Shown: positions 18,910-27,896 of the stretch, piece by piece
How positions within the stretch are numbered: position 1 is the first letter of the stretch
Layout of the letters: each line of letters opens with the position of its first letter
Assembly: GCF_024297145.1 (NCBI RefSeq)
Contig: NZ_JANCTC010000007.1
Location: 245,622 to 309,621, forward strand
DNA from: Mesorhizobium sp. LMG 17147
Lineage (GTDB): Bacteria; Pseudomonadota; Alphaproteobacteria; Rhizobiales; Rhizobiaceae
Direction of reading: 5' to 3'
DNA: 64,000 nt
Notes under the pieces: generated by a model
What the model was told of the DNA's origin: nothing
Databases searched by the model: none
What the model saw: the letters and a program-made list of their open reading frames with translations, nothing else
Program-made: the position numbers and the translations under genes

Positions 18910-20276
18910 ACGACACCGGGGTGATTGATCGCTTCCTCGAGACTTTCACTCGCTACATCGATTCCGGCTTTGGTCTGCTCGGCGGAGAAGTTGCGTTTCT
19001 CACTTCGACCCTAATTGTAATCGACATCACACTGGCCGGCCTGTTCTGGGCCTGGGGTGCTGATGAGGACGTGCTGCACCGGCTGGTGAAGAAGACGCTC
19101 TACATCGGGTTCTTCGCCTTCGTCATCGGCAACTTCAACCGTCTTGCCGGGATCGTCTTCGAGAGCTTTTCCGGGCTGGGCCTGAAGGCTGGAGGCTCGG
19201 CACTTTCAGGCTCGGCATTGCTGCAGCCAGGCCGCGTTGCGCAAGTCGGCATCGATGCCGGCAATCCGATCCTCGAGGCTGCCAGCCAATTGATGGGCTA
19301 CGTCTCGTTCTTCGAGAATTTCGTCCAGATCGTAGTGCTGATGATCGCCTGGGCAATCGTATTGATTGCGTTCTTTCTTCTGGCTGTCCAGATCTTCGTC
19401 ACACTGGTCGAATTCAAGCTGACGACGCTTGCCGGGTTTGTGCTGCTCCCCTTTGCGCTGTTCAACCGGACCACTTTCCTTGCCGAAAAGGTGCTCGGCA
19501 ACATCGTTGCCTCCGGCGTCAAGATCCTGGTCCTTGCCGTCATCGTCGGCATCGGCTCGGGCCTGTTCGGCGAGTTCACCCAGGGCTTCGGCGCTGAGCA
19601 GCCCACTATCACGGATGCGCTGTCGCTTGTCCTGGGCGCTCTGTCGCTGATGGGGCTGTCGATCTTCGGTCCCGGCATTGCGACGGGGCTGGTCTCTGGT
19701 GCCCCGCAATTGGGCGCAGGTGCCGCTGTTGGCACGAGCCTCGTCGCTGGCGGCCTTGGCTTGGCTGGCGCTGCGGGTGCCCATGCTGCAATAGGCGGTG
19801 CTGCAGGCGCGCTCAACGCCGGTGGGCGTGTATCGGCAGCAGCCGCACGCGGCGGCGCACACCTGGCCGGCAGCACTTCGGCCGCCTGGGAGCTTGGCGC
19901 AGGGACATCTGGAAGAGGTGGTGCGGGCTCAGTCGCCGCCGGCATGGCGGGGATCGCAAAGGTTGGTGCCAGCGCTGCCGTTCGACCCGTCAAGCAGGCG
20001 ATGTCACGCGCCGCGTCAGCCCTGTCCGACAGCTACGAGGCCGGCCGCTTTGCGGCTTTGAATGCGGCGAGTGGAGAGCAATCGTCGCGAACGGCTTCCT
20101 CCGGTGAATGGCCGACCACCGCAGCCAATGCCGACTCTGCGCCCGCATGGGCAAAGCGCATGAAACGCAGCCAGGCTATGAGCCATGGCGCCAGCATCGC
20201 CGCGCATTCGATCCACTCGAGCAATGATGGCGGCGGCTCGATGAATGTTTCCCTCGATCAGGACGACCGCCGATGA
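18906..20276 (+). CDS. trbL: TrbL, VirB6-like polytopic membrane protein
   Basis: 456 residues, ATG overlapping the trbK stop. At least five or six hydrophobic segments occupy residues about 20-280 (for example LIVIDITLAGLFWAWG, LIAFFLLAVQIFVTLVEF, ILVLAVIVGIGSGLFGEF). They are followed by an Ala/Gly/Ser-rich tail without membrane segments, the usual TrbL build. It forms part of the inner-membrane channel. Stop overlaps the trbF start. Confidence 0.93.
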   Translation: MNDTGVIDRFLETFTRYIDSGFGLLGGEVAFLTSTLIVIDITLAGLFWAWGADEDVLHRLVKKTLYIGFFAFVIGNFNRLAGIVFESFSGLGLKAGGSALSGSALLQPGRVAQVGIDAGNPILEAASQLMGYVSFFENFVQIVVLMIAWAIVLIAFFLLAVQIFVTLVEFKLTTLAGFVLLPFALFNRTTFLAEKVLGNIVASGVKILVLAVIVGIGSGLFGEFTQGFGAEQPTITDALSLVLGALSLMGLSIFGPGIATGLVSGAPQLGAGAAVGTSLVAGGLGLAGAAGAHAAIGGAAGALNAGGRVSAAAARGGAHLAGSTSAAWELGAGTSGRGGAGSVAAGMAGIAKVGASAAVRPVKQAMSRAASALSDSYEAGRFAALNAASGEQSSRTASSGEWPTTAANADSAPAWAKRMKRSQAMSHGASIAAHSIHSSNDGGGSMNVSLDQDDRR

Positions 20277-20959
20277 ACCTCTTTCGACGCCCTTTTGTTC
20301 GTTACGGAAAAACGCCTCACCCTGAGACGCCCTATCAGCGCGCAGCCCAGACTTGGGACGAGCGCATCGGCTCGGCTCGCGTCCAGGCGAAGAACTGGCG
20401 GCTAATGGCCTTCGGCTCCCTCGTCCTGGCCGGCGGTTTTGCATCCGCATTGGTCTGGCAATCGACGCGCGGCTCAGTGGTTCCCTGGGTGGTTCAGGTC
20501 GACAAGTTTGGCGAGGCGCAGCTTGTCGCCCCGGCCGTTGCCGACTATCGGCCGACCGATCCGCAGATCGCGTGGCATCTGGCCCGCTTCATCGAACAGG
20601 TCAGAAGCATTCCGGCCGACCCTGTCATCGTTCGCCAAAACTGGCTGCGCGCCTACGATTACACCACAGACCGCGGCGCCATTTCTCTCAATGATTATGC
20701 ACGCTTGAACGACCCGTTTGCTAAATTAGGCAAACTCCAGATCGCGATCGAGGTTTCCAGCGTCATCCGTGCTACGCCCGATTCCTTTCGCGTCGCCTGG
20801 ATTGAGCGCCGCTACGAGAATGGCAACCTGGCCGGCAGCGAGCGCTGGACCGCAATCCTCACAATCGTGATTCAGCAACCCCGCGACGCTGACCGGCTCA
20901 AAGCCAATCCGCTTGGCGTCTATGTCAACGCCATCAGCTGGTCGAAGGAGTTTTCATGA
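20273..20959 (+). CDS. trbF: TrbF, VirB8-like inner-membrane protein
   Basis: 228 residues. A short cytoplasmic N-terminus with PYQRAAQTWDERIGSARVQA precedes one membrane span (LMAFGSLVLAGGFASALVW) and a periplasmic VirB8-like domain. The conserved WVVQVDKFGEAQ and FRVAWIERRYENG motifs are present. It links inner-membrane and periplasmic parts of the transfer channel. Stop and trbG start overlap. Confidence 0.93.
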   Translation: MNLFRRPFVRYGKTPHPETPYQRAAQTWDERIGSARVQAKNWRLMAFGSLVLAGGFASALVWQSTRGSVVPWVVQVDKFGEAQLVAPAVADYRPTDPQIAWHLARFIEQVRSIPADPVIVRQNWLRAYDYTTDRGAISLNDYARLNDPFAKLGKLQIAIEVSSVIRATPDSFRVAWIERRYENGNLAGSERWTAILTIVIQQPRDADRLKANPLGVYVNAISWSKEFS

Positions 20960-22017
20960 TGCGTGCAGCACCAACAAGAACGTCGAGACCGGCCACGCGC
21001 AGTGCGCCCAAGGCACGTAGGCTTGCCCTGGCACTGCTGTCGGCGACAGCGCTCGCCGGGTGTGCATCGAAGAAATACATTCCGCCGCAGATCGCCTATG
21101 ACGATCCGGTGCCTGCCGTACGCACGGTCGACCCACCTGGTCCTGTGAAGGTAGTGGAATTGCCGAAACCGCTTCCGCTTCCAGGTCAGTTGAAACCGGT
21201 CGAGGCCACTAAGATGAAGCTGGAGCCCACCGATCCGAAGCAGCGGATCAGCCAGGCCAATGAGGCAGCAAGAATGCAGCCGGTTCGCGACGGCTTCGTC
21301 AACGCCATCCAGCTCTATCCCTGGAGTGAGGGCGCGCTCTACCAGATCTATGCCGCGCCCGGCCAGGTCACCGACATCGCCTTGCAGCCCGGCGAGCAGC
21401 TCGTCGGCTCCGGGCCTGTTGCCGCCGGCGACACGGTGCGCTGGATCATCGGCGACACACAAAGCGGGGCAGGGGAGCGCCAGCAGGTCCATATTCTTGT
21501 GAAGCCGACACGGCCGGATCTGCAGACCAATCTCATCATCAACAGCGACCGCCGCACCTATCATCTCGAGCTGCGCTCGACCGAAAACACCTACATGGCC
21601 TCGGTCTCCTGGCAGTATCCGCAGGACCAGCTGATTGCGCTGCGGCGTCAGAACGCGCAGGCTTCCGCCGCTCAGCCGGTCGCCTCCGGCGTCGACATAC
21701 AGAAGCTGAATTTCCGCTATCGCATCGAAGGCGACACGGCGCCGTGGCGGCCGCTTCGCGCCTTCGACGACGGTGCAAAAGTCTACATCGAGTTCCCGTC
21801 AGGCATAGGGCAGGGCGAAATGCCGCCGCTCTTTGTCATCAGTCCATCGGGCGGCTCGGAACTGGTCAACTACCGTGCTCGCCAGAACTACTACGTTGTT
21901 GATCGGCTGTTTGCCGCCGCTGAATTGAGGCTCGGCGACAAAACAAGCGAAAAGCGCGTTCGCATCGTGCGCACGGACGGCAAACGAACCTGGCCCAGCA
22001 CGAGGCTGTTCCGATGA
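20956..22017 (+). CDS. trbG: TrbG, VirB9-like outer-membrane complex protein
   Basis: 353 residues. Basic N-terminus and a lipoprotein-like signal ending ATALAGC with the lipobox cysteine at position 36 (if ATG 20956 is used). The C-terminal VirB9 domain shows LNFRYRIEGD, DGAKVYIEFP and ENTYMASVSWQYP. Together with TrbI it forms the outer core ring of the secretion channel. Start overlaps trbF, stop overlaps trbI. Confidence 0.93.
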   Translation: MMRAAPTRTSRPATRSAPKARRLALALLSATALAGCASKKYIPPQIAYDDPVPAVRTVDPPGPVKVVELPKPLPLPGQLKPVEATKMKLEPTDPKQRISQANEAARMQPVRDGFVNAIQLYPWSEGALYQIYAAPGQVTDIALQPGEQLVGSGPVAAGDTVRWIIGDTQSGAGERQQVHILVKPTRPDLQTNLIINSDRRTYHLELRSTENTYMASVSWQYPQDQLIALRRQNAQASAAQPVASGVDIQKLNFRYRIEGDTAPWRPLRAFDDGAKVYIEFPSGIGQGEMPPLFVISPSGGSELVNYRARQNYYVVDRLFAAAELRLGDKTSEKRVRIVRTDGKRTWPSTRLFR

Positions 22018-23228
22018 GCGACCTTGCGAATGCACCCAACCAGGACATACGAGCGGAACTGCGCCTGCGGCCCGAACCGGCCCGGGTCACCCGACTGTCG
22101 CGCAAGGTCCTGACAGGCGTTGGTGGAGTTGCCAGCGCTGCGATCCTCGGCACGTTGATTTGGGCACTCGACACCAGACAGCGCGGAACCGAACAGCCGG
22201 CCGAGCTCTTCACCACCGAAAACCGCTCAACGGCCGACGGGCTTCAGAAGCTGCCGAAGGACTATGCTGGGGTTCCGCAGCTCGGCCCCGCTCTGCCTGG
22301 CGATTTGGGCCGGCCGATCTTGCGTGCCCAGGAGCGTGGCCAGCCGGTTGGGGCGTCCAACATCAGTGCACCGCGCGCCGATCCGGAAGAGCAGCGCCGA
22401 CTGGCCGAGATCGAGTCCGCACGCGTGGCGAAGCTCTTCACCGACACGAACACGAGAGCTGGTCCCGCTCGACAGGGTGCTGGCAGCAGAGTCGTAGAAC
22501 CGGACACCCAATCTGGTCTGACTCTGCCCCCCGAGCCGCCACCGATCGATCCTGGTGCCGCGCAAAACATGCAGGATCGCAAGCTGGCCTTCGTCAATGC
22601 CGAGCCAGACCGTCGCACCGTCAGTCCCAATCGGCTCGCCGAGAAGGCCTCGGCCTCTGTGGTGCAAGCCGGCACAGTCATTCCAGCTGCCCTTATCACC
22701 GGCATCCGCTCCGACCTGCCTGGCGAGATCACCGCTCAGGTCACGGAAAATGTCTACGACAGCCCAACGGGCTCATACCTTCTGATCCCGCAGGGTGCGA
22801 GGTTGATCGGCCAGTACGACAGCCATGTCGCCTTCGGCCAGTCGCGCGTGCTGCTGGTCTGGAACCGGCTGATCATGCCTGACGGCACCTCGATCGTGCT
22901 GGAGCGCCAGCAGGGCGCAGACGCTGAAGGATTTTCCGGGCTGGAGGACGAGGTCGACCATCATTGGGCCCAGATGTTCCGGGCCGCAGCACTCTCGACA
23001 TTGCTGGGCTTTGGGACATCGCTTAGGTCCAGCCACGACGAAAGCGAAATCGCCAAGGCCATCCGCGAAAGCGCGCAGGATTCAGCCTCCGATATTGGCC
23101 AGCAGATCGTACGCAATCAACTCAATGTCCAGCCTACGCTCACTGTGCGGCCCGGTTCCCCGGTTCGCGTGATCGTCAACCGCGACCTTGTTCTATTGCC
23201 TTACGGCACGCCGAAGGATCCGTCATGA
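22014..23228 (+). CDS. trbI: TrbI, VirB10-like core protein
   Basis: 404 residues. Cytoplasmic N-terminus, one membrane span (VGGVASAAILGTLIWAL, about residues 34-50), a proline-rich linker, and a C-terminal VirB10 barrel domain with VIPAALITGIRSDLPGEI, YLLIPQGARLIGQYDS and QILV-type strand motifs. TrbI spans both membranes and couples ATPase energy to channel opening. Last of the canonical trb genes; its stop overlaps the start of a DUF2274 frame. Confidence 0.94.
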   Translation: MSDLANAPNQDIRAELRLRPEPARVTRLSRKVLTGVGGVASAAILGTLIWALDTRQRGTEQPAELFTTENRSTADGLQKLPKDYAGVPQLGPALPGDLGRPILRAQERGQPVGASNISAPRADPEEQRRLAEIESARVAKLFTDTNTRAGPARQGAGSRVVEPDTQSGLTLPPEPPPIDPGAAQNMQDRKLAFVNAEPDRRTVSPNRLAEKASASVVQAGTVIPAALITGIRSDLPGEITAQVTENVYDSPTGSYLLIPQGARLIGQYDSHVAFGQSRVLLVWNRLIMPDGTSIVLERQQGADAEGFSGLEDEVDHHWAQMFRAAALSTLLGFGTSLRSSHDESEIAKAIRESAQDSASDIGQQIVRNQLNVQPTLTVRPGSPVRVIVNRDLVLLPYGTPKDPS

Positions 23229-23386
23229 CCAAGCTGAAACTCTCCGCTCTTCCCGACGACCGTCCAGTCAAGATCACGGTCGAACTGCCTGCCGCCGTTC
23301 ATCGCGACCTTGTCGGTTTTGCCGATTATCTGAACAGTCAACATGTCCTTGTCTCACAAGCAGGAGGTGAACAGTGGCAGATCTGA
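23225..23386 (+). CDS. Truncated DUF2274-like protein, 53 aa
   Basis: ATG 23225 overlaps the trbI stop. The product begins TKLKLSALPDDRPVKITVEL and PAAVHRDLVGFADYL, the first half of the DUF2274 domain that commonly follows trbI in alphaproteobacterial conjugative elements. It then ends after 53 residues, where typical members run to 70-90. The overlapping gene at 23374 encodes a complete DUF2274-like domain, so this is either a shortened paralogue or a truncated original copy. Function unknown; perhaps a ribbon-helix-helix-like regulator of transfer. Confidence 0.65.
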   Translation: MTKLKLSALPDDRPVKITVELPAAVHRDLVGFADYLNSQHVLVSQAGGEQWQI

Positions 23387-23661
23387 GGCTCGGTCGGCTG
23401 CCGAAGGTTGGTGTCGTCCGCATGACCATCATCCTGCCGGAGCCTCTCAAGGAGGAACTCGATCAGTATGCGGCCGAGCACAGCCGGCTCTATGAACCCG
23501 TGGACACCGCTGCCCTGATTCCGCACATGCTGGAAGCCTTCGTCGGTTCGGATCGCGGCTGGCGCAGCCGTAAGGCGAAGGCCGGCCGTGCCCGTCAACG
23601 AGGGGCGTCTCCAGCCAGCAGTATGACGCGAAGCGGTGCTGAAGGTGATGGCTCCGCCTGA
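23374..23661 (+). CDS. DUF2274 family protein, 95 aa
   Basis: GTG 23374 follows a near-perfect ribosome binding site (AGGAGGT, five bases before), which fixes the start. The protein reads DLRLGRLPKVGVVRMTIILP, then EPLKEELDQYAAEHSR and ALIPHMLEAFVGSDRGW, which matches the full DUF2274 layout in which the truncated frame just before it shares only the first half. It overlaps that frame by 13 bases in another frame. Its basic C-terminal tail may bind nucleic acid. It closes the trb operon. Confidence 0.8.
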   Translation: MADLRLGRLPKVGVVRMTIILPEPLKEELDQYAAEHSRLYEPVDTAALIPHMLEAFVGSDRGWRSRKAKAGRARQRGASPASSMTRSGAEGDGSA

Positions 23662-23953
23662 AGCTGTCGTAATGGCTTTACCCTAAGCGGAATACCGGTT
23701 CCGGTCCTAAGCGGAAGCTCGCTTGCTCCGGGCCAATTCACGGCCATGACCCGAAGCCGTCATCCAGTCGTCGAAGCTGTGGGTTAGCAACGGGGTGGTA
23801 ACGGACGTTCGGCGGATGGGTTACAACCCAGGGACGCTTCGGAACAGACGGCGAATATTTCGTTCCCTCCTTCCCTGAGCTTCGAAGTTTGTCGCTGCCT
23901 CCCCGGCCTTATCGTGCTATGCTGCTAGCGGCCTTCCTTGAAGGGAAACGGAA
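23662..23953. other. Gap between trb operon and signalling operon
   Basis: About 290 bases with no readable gene. It contains a direct repeat of CCTAAGCGGA (two copies about 22 bases apart around 23682-23715) around a short ACCGG-TT-CCGGT palindrome, and GGAAC/CGTT boxes at 23841-23864 with only 15 bases between them, shorter than usual for EcfG. The promoter of the signalling operon should lie here. Confidence 0.4.
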
Positions 23954-24715
23954 ATGTCCGGCATGTCAACGTTGACGCGGACTTTCATTGCCGCTGTTCT
24001 TGTCGGCTGCGCGTTTGTCGTGTCGTTTGCCTTCGGAGCGGGAGTTACCGAGGATGTCGTGACAGGAACGCGACTCGCGGAATTGCTCCGTGCGGGGCGA
24101 AGCATCATCTCGAACTATCAGACGCTCATTAATGATCCTGCACTTGGCGACAAGCACCTCGACGGTGAGCGCATTACGAGAGAGGCCATCGCCGCATACT
24201 CAAAACACACCGGCAACGACCCGCTTTCCGGCGAATTGAGCGAGCGCGACCGGCGTCTGCTTGAGGTCCAGATTGAGGCGATGCGAGAGGTGGTGGACGA
24301 ACAGCAAGATAACATCAACCGCGCGGGAATCGCTTTCAAGGGTTTCGTGCCAGCGGTGTTTGCGCGTCTGATGAATGACAAGTTCGGCGCCAAGGCCGGC
24401 AACGAAGCTCGAGTGCGCGTGACTGCGCCAGAGCAACTCGTGCGTAACCGCAAATCGCTTCCGGACGCCTGGGAAGCACAGATCATCGAAAAGGTCTTGC
24501 TGGATCCGCAGAGAGCGAAGGGAGAAGCCTACACGGACGTCACAGAGGTGGATGGACGCCCGGCATTTCGAATGCTGCTGCCCGAATACTATACTGGATC
24601 GTGTCTTTCCTGTCACGGCGAGCCGAAGGGCGAGATCGACGTGACAGGATATCCAAAGGAGGGCGGCAAAGCGGGCGATCTGGGAGGCGCGATCAGCATC
24701 GTCTTGTTCAAATGA
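23954..24715 (+). CDS. DUF3365 (Tll0287-like) periplasmic c-heme sensor protein, 253 aa
   Basis: 253 residues with an N-terminal hydrophobic signal or anchor ([20 protein letters not shown]) and a helical sensor domain. A single c-type heme site CLSCH lies at residues 217-221 near the C-terminus, followed by [12 protein letters not shown]. This arrangement, with a heme-binding CxxCH shortly before the end, is the DUF3365/Tll0287-like domain, a PAS-like module that binds heme and may sense redox state or small ligands. The stop overlaps the start of the hybrid kinase (ATGA), so the two are translationally coupled and probably act as a separate sensor and kinase. Start ATG 23954 follows GAAGGGAAACGGA. 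Confidence 0.85.
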   Translation: MSGMSTLTRTFIAAVLVGCAFVVSFAFGAGVTEDVVTGTRLAELLRAGRSIISNYQTLINDPALGDKHLDGERITREAIAAYSKHTGNDPLSGELSERDRRLLEVQIEAMREVVDEQQDNINRAGIAFKGFVPAVFARLMNDKFGAKAGNEARVRVTAPEQLVRNRKSLPDAWEAQIIEKVLLDPQRAKGEAYTDVTEVDGRPAFRMLLPEYYTGSCLSCHGEPKGEIDVTGYPKEGGKAGDLGGAISIVLFK

Positions 24716-27504
24716 GCGCTTTGGAACAATCATCGCACCAAGTGGAAGCCGTATCGGCGCCGGCGAGGCCACTTGCGCGTAGCTTCGCCAATCTGCCGAT
24801 TTCGGCCCGCATAGCTGCGCTGACAGCGGCCGGCCTTATCAGCCTCATCGTATCGTCCATCTTTCTCACACAGGCACTTTATCGCAGTGCAGATCGAACC
24901 GCGGAGACCAAGGCATTTTTCGACGTCGCGTCCACTGCGGCTACGGCCCACGTAACATTCGGGGAATTGCGATACTGGCTGACTGATTTGTCGGTTAGCT
25001 TATTGATGAATTCCCAGCGCAATGCCGAGCAGGCGCGCGAGCGACTGCTGGCACATCTGGACCGCCTTTCGAAATCATCACCGGAGGCGGTCAGGGAAAT
25101 CCGTGTTGAGATCGATGCCTATGTCAAAACTGCCTTGCAGGCGGCAGACAACTATACTCAAGACAACCGCATCATCGGCAACACTCTCCTCGCCGAGGCG
25201 CGCACCCATAGCGCAAATGTGGATGCCGCGCTTAACAAACTCGTCGAACGAGCGAGCGCCGAGGCAGAAGCCGCTCGCAACGAGGTCGTAGCAGAAACCC
25301 AGAAAACGGCAACTACCGCTGCCGTTCTGGTGGCCATCGTGGTGATGATCGGATCGCTTCTCACCATCCTTGTTCTTCGCTCGATCATCGGCCCGTTGCG
25401 GCGGTTGAACCGGGTGATCGGAAATCTGACGGAAGGACGCTACGACGTCGAAATACAGGCAGAGGGAGGGGACGAGCTCGGCGCGATGGCGCGGACCCTT
25501 CGGCTTTTCCGGGCGAGCGCAATTGAAAAGCAAAGACTGGAAGATGAGGCGGAACGGCAAAGACGGACGATCGCAGCGGCACTCGAGGCGATTTCTGACG
25601 GATTTATCCTGTTCGATTCGGAGGACAAGGTCCTTCTTGCCAACAGCAAATACTGCGAAATCTTTCCCGGCAATGAGCGAGCTACTCTTCCTGGGCAAAG
25701 CCTTCAGGATATTCTGAAAGGACGCTTGGCGAGCGGGCACGTCGACCTTGAGGGCGCGTCGCCGGAGGAATGGATTGCGAAGAGGCTGCGTATCCAGAAG
25801 GATCCGGCAGGCTTCGTCCACGAGGGTCGCTTCGGAGAACGCTGGGTCCGGGTCAGCAAACGAAAGACCCCCGACGGCGGGACCGTCGCCGTTTACACCG
25901 ACATCACGGAACTGAAGCAGAGAGAGGTCGAACTCGAGCGGGCCAAGAGCCATGCTGAAGCGGCAAATGAGGCCAAGAGCAGCTTCCTCGCGTCCATGAG
26001 CCACGAGCTACGCACTCCACTGAACGCGATCATTGGCTACAGCGAGATGCTGATCGAAGAGGCGAGTGACGAGCAAATGAACGAGTTCGTCCCAGATGTG
26101 GAAAAGATCGCCGGGGCCGGTCGCCATCTCCTCGCGCTCATCAACGACATTCTCGATCTGTCGAAGATCGAGGCAAACAAGATGGAAAATTTTCTGGAGA
26201 CTTTCGACGTCGCCGACTTGTTGCGCGATGTCCAGGCTACAGTCGCGCCACTGATGGCGAAAAACCGAAACAGTTTCGTGCTGGACCTCGCAGGCGACCT
26301 CGGGAAAATGCATTCGGACCAGACGAAGTTGCGTCATAACCTCTTCAATTTACTCAGTAACGCTGCCAAGTTCACAGAAGTGGGCCGTGTAATGCTGGCG
26401 GTTCGACGCAACAGGAGATCGGACGGAGACTGGCTGATATTCACGGTGTCGGACACCGGGATCGGGATGACGCCGGAGCAGCAAGAGCGGCTCTTTGACG
26501 CTTTTATGCAAGCAGACGCGTCCACCACGCGCAACTATGGCGGAACGGGATTGGGCCTTAGCATAACCCGGAGTTTCTGCCGAATGATCGGAGGCGTTGT
26601 AACGGTCAGGAGCGAATTCGGAAAAGGCTCGACCTTCACAATGGAGATTCCAGCCGAGTGCAACGAGGAATCTAGCGAGCAGCGATCCGCCGAACCGCTG
26701 TCGTCGAGGCCGTCGGACAAGGCGGTTCTGATCATCGATGACGAACCGGCTGCCCGAACCCTCATCGCCAGGGCATTGGCAGAGGCTGGACTGGCGTCGA
26801 TCGAAGCAGCAAGTGGCGAGGAAGGAATAGCCGCTGCGCGAGCGCATCGCCCCGTCGCAATCGTTCTCGACATTATCATGCCGCATCAGGACGGCTGGTC
26901 AGTGCTGCGCTCGCTGAAGAGCGACAAGGAGCTCTGCGAGATTCCAGTAATCCTTGCGACGATACTTGCAGATCGCGAACTCGGCCTCTCACTCGGTGCG
27001 GTCGAATACCTGACGAAGCCGATCGACACGCGGAAGCTTGTTCGAACAATAGAGGCTAGCGGCAATGGTAACCGCGATGTGCTTGTTATTGATGACGATC
27101 AAGCCTCCCGCGATTTCCTTCGGCGTATTCTGGTCAAGAAGGATTGGCGGGTTCACGAGGCAAGCGATGGCCTGCGCGGCCTCAAGCTGATGAAGCGGTT
27201 GTTGCCGCGTCTGGTCCTGCTTGATCTGCTGATGCCCGAAATGGACGGATTCGAGACCTTGATCGAAATGCAGCAGGTGCCCGAGCTGCAGAAGATTCCG
27301 GTCGTCGTCGTGACTTCCAAGGATTTGTCGGCGGACGAGCTCAAATGGCTTCGCGACAGGGCGGTCGCGGTTGTTACCAAGGGCGCAAACAGTCGGTCTC
27401 AGTTGGTCGAGGCCCTCGAGCGCCAGATAGTCCCACTTGGATCGACAGGTGCCAGCATTGCCGATCGTGGAACCGCCCCCATGGCTGAAGGAAGCCTAGG
27501 ATGA
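24712..27504 (+). CDS. Hybrid sensor histidine kinase with HAMP, PAS, HisKA/HATPase and two receiver domains, 930 aa
   Basis: From ATG 24712 (overlapping the sensor gene). Order: membrane span ([17 protein letters not shown]), periplasmic helical domain of about 170 residues, second span ([20 protein letters not shown]), HAMP, a PAS-like domain ([18 protein letters not shown]), HisKA with the phosphoacceptor H431 in SHELRTPLN, HATPase ([15 protein letters not shown] and GGTGLGLSI), then two receivers with aspartates D720 and D838. A further motif set, [10 protein letters not shown], is normal for the second receiver. Two receivers in tandem after the kinase suggest a phosphorelay to the downstream proteins. 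Stop overlaps the next gene. Confidence 0.92.
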   Translation: MSALEQSSHQVEAVSAPARPLARSFANLPISARIAALTAAGLISLIVSSIFLTQALYRSADRTAETKAFFDVASTAATAHVTFGELRYWLTDLSVSLLMNSQRNAEQARERLLAHLDRLSKSSPEAVREIRVEIDAYVKTALQAADNYTQDNRIIGNTLLAEARTHSANVDAALNKLVERASAEAEAARNEVVAETQKTATTAAVLVAIVVMIGSLLTILVLRSIIGPLRRLNRVIGNLTEGRYDVEIQAEGGDELGAMARTLRLFRASAIEKQRLEDEAERQRRTIAAALEAISDGFILFDSEDKVLLANSKYCEIFPGNERATLPGQSLQDILKGRLASGHVDLEGASPEEWIAKRLRIQKDPAGFVHEGRFGERWVRVSKRKTPDGGTVAVYTDITELKQREVELERAKSHAEAANEAKSSFLASMSHELRTPLNAIIGYSEMLIEEASDEQMNEFVPDVEKIAGAGRHLLALINDILDLSKIEANKMENFLETFDVADLLRDVQATVAPLMAKNRNSFVLDLAGDLGKMHSDQTKLRHNLFNLLSNAAKFTEVGRVMLAVRRNRRSDGDWLIFTVSDTGIGMTPEQQERLFDAFMQADASTTRNYGGTGLGLSITRSFCRMIGGVVTVRSEFGKGSTFTMEIPAECNEESSEQRSAEPLSSRPSDKAVLIIDDEPAARTLIARALAEAGLASIEAASGEEGIAAARAHRPVAIVLDIIMPHQDGWSVLRSLKSDKELCEIPVILATILADRELGLSLGAVEYLTKPIDTRKLVRTIEASGNGNRDVLVIDDDQASRDFLRRILVKKDWRVHEASDGLRGLKLMKRLLPRLVLLDLLMPEMDGFETLIEMQQVPELQKIPVVVVTSKDLSADELKWLRDRAVAVVTKGANSRSQLVEALERQIVPLGSTGASIADRGTAPMAEGSLG

Positions 27505-27872
27505 CGAGGATCCTTCTCGTAGAAGACAACGAATTGAACCGCGACATGCTCTCGCGGCGGTTGTCGCGGCGTGGGTTCGAAGTCCTAATTGCGGAAAACG
27601 GACAGTCGGGCGTGGAACTCACCGTTTCGGAAAGGCCGGATCTCATCCTCATGGATATGAGCTTGCCGGTCATGGACGGGTGGGAGGCGACCCGGCGGAT
27701 CAAGGCTGATCCGGTCACCTCCGGGATCCCGATCATTGCGCTTTCTGCGCACGCGATGGCCAGCGATCGCGAAATGGCGCTCGAGGCCGGCTGCGATGAC
27801 TACGATAGCAAGCCGGTGGACCTGTCGCGACTTGTCCAGAAAATTGAACAATTGCTTGCGGGGAATCGATGA
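27501..27872 (+). CDS. Single-domain response regulator (CheY/DivK-like), 123 aa
   Basis: A stand-alone receiver: acidic pair in [11 protein letters not shown], phosphoacceptor D52 in [13 protein letters not shown], the Ser/Thr switch (ALSAHAM) and lysine K-P pair (YDSKPVD). No output domain. The start overlaps the kinase stop by four bases. It is most similar in layout to DivK-type shuttle proteins, which carry phosphate between kinases or allosterically tune them, and probably exchanges phosphate within this operon. Confidence 0.92.
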   Translation: MTRILLVEDNELNRDMLSRRLSRRGFEVLIAENGQSGVELTVSERPDLILMDMSLPVMDGWEATRRIKADPVTSGIPIIALSAHAMASDREMALEAGCDDYDSKPVDLSRLVQKIEQLLAGNR

Positions 27873-27896
27873 GGCCCAGGTCGACGGTTTAAAAAC

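Noticed and set aside
23841..23864. EcfG-like boxes before the heme-sensor gene
   Set aside because: Spacing between GGAAC and CGTT is 15, shorter than the normal 16-17, so not called.
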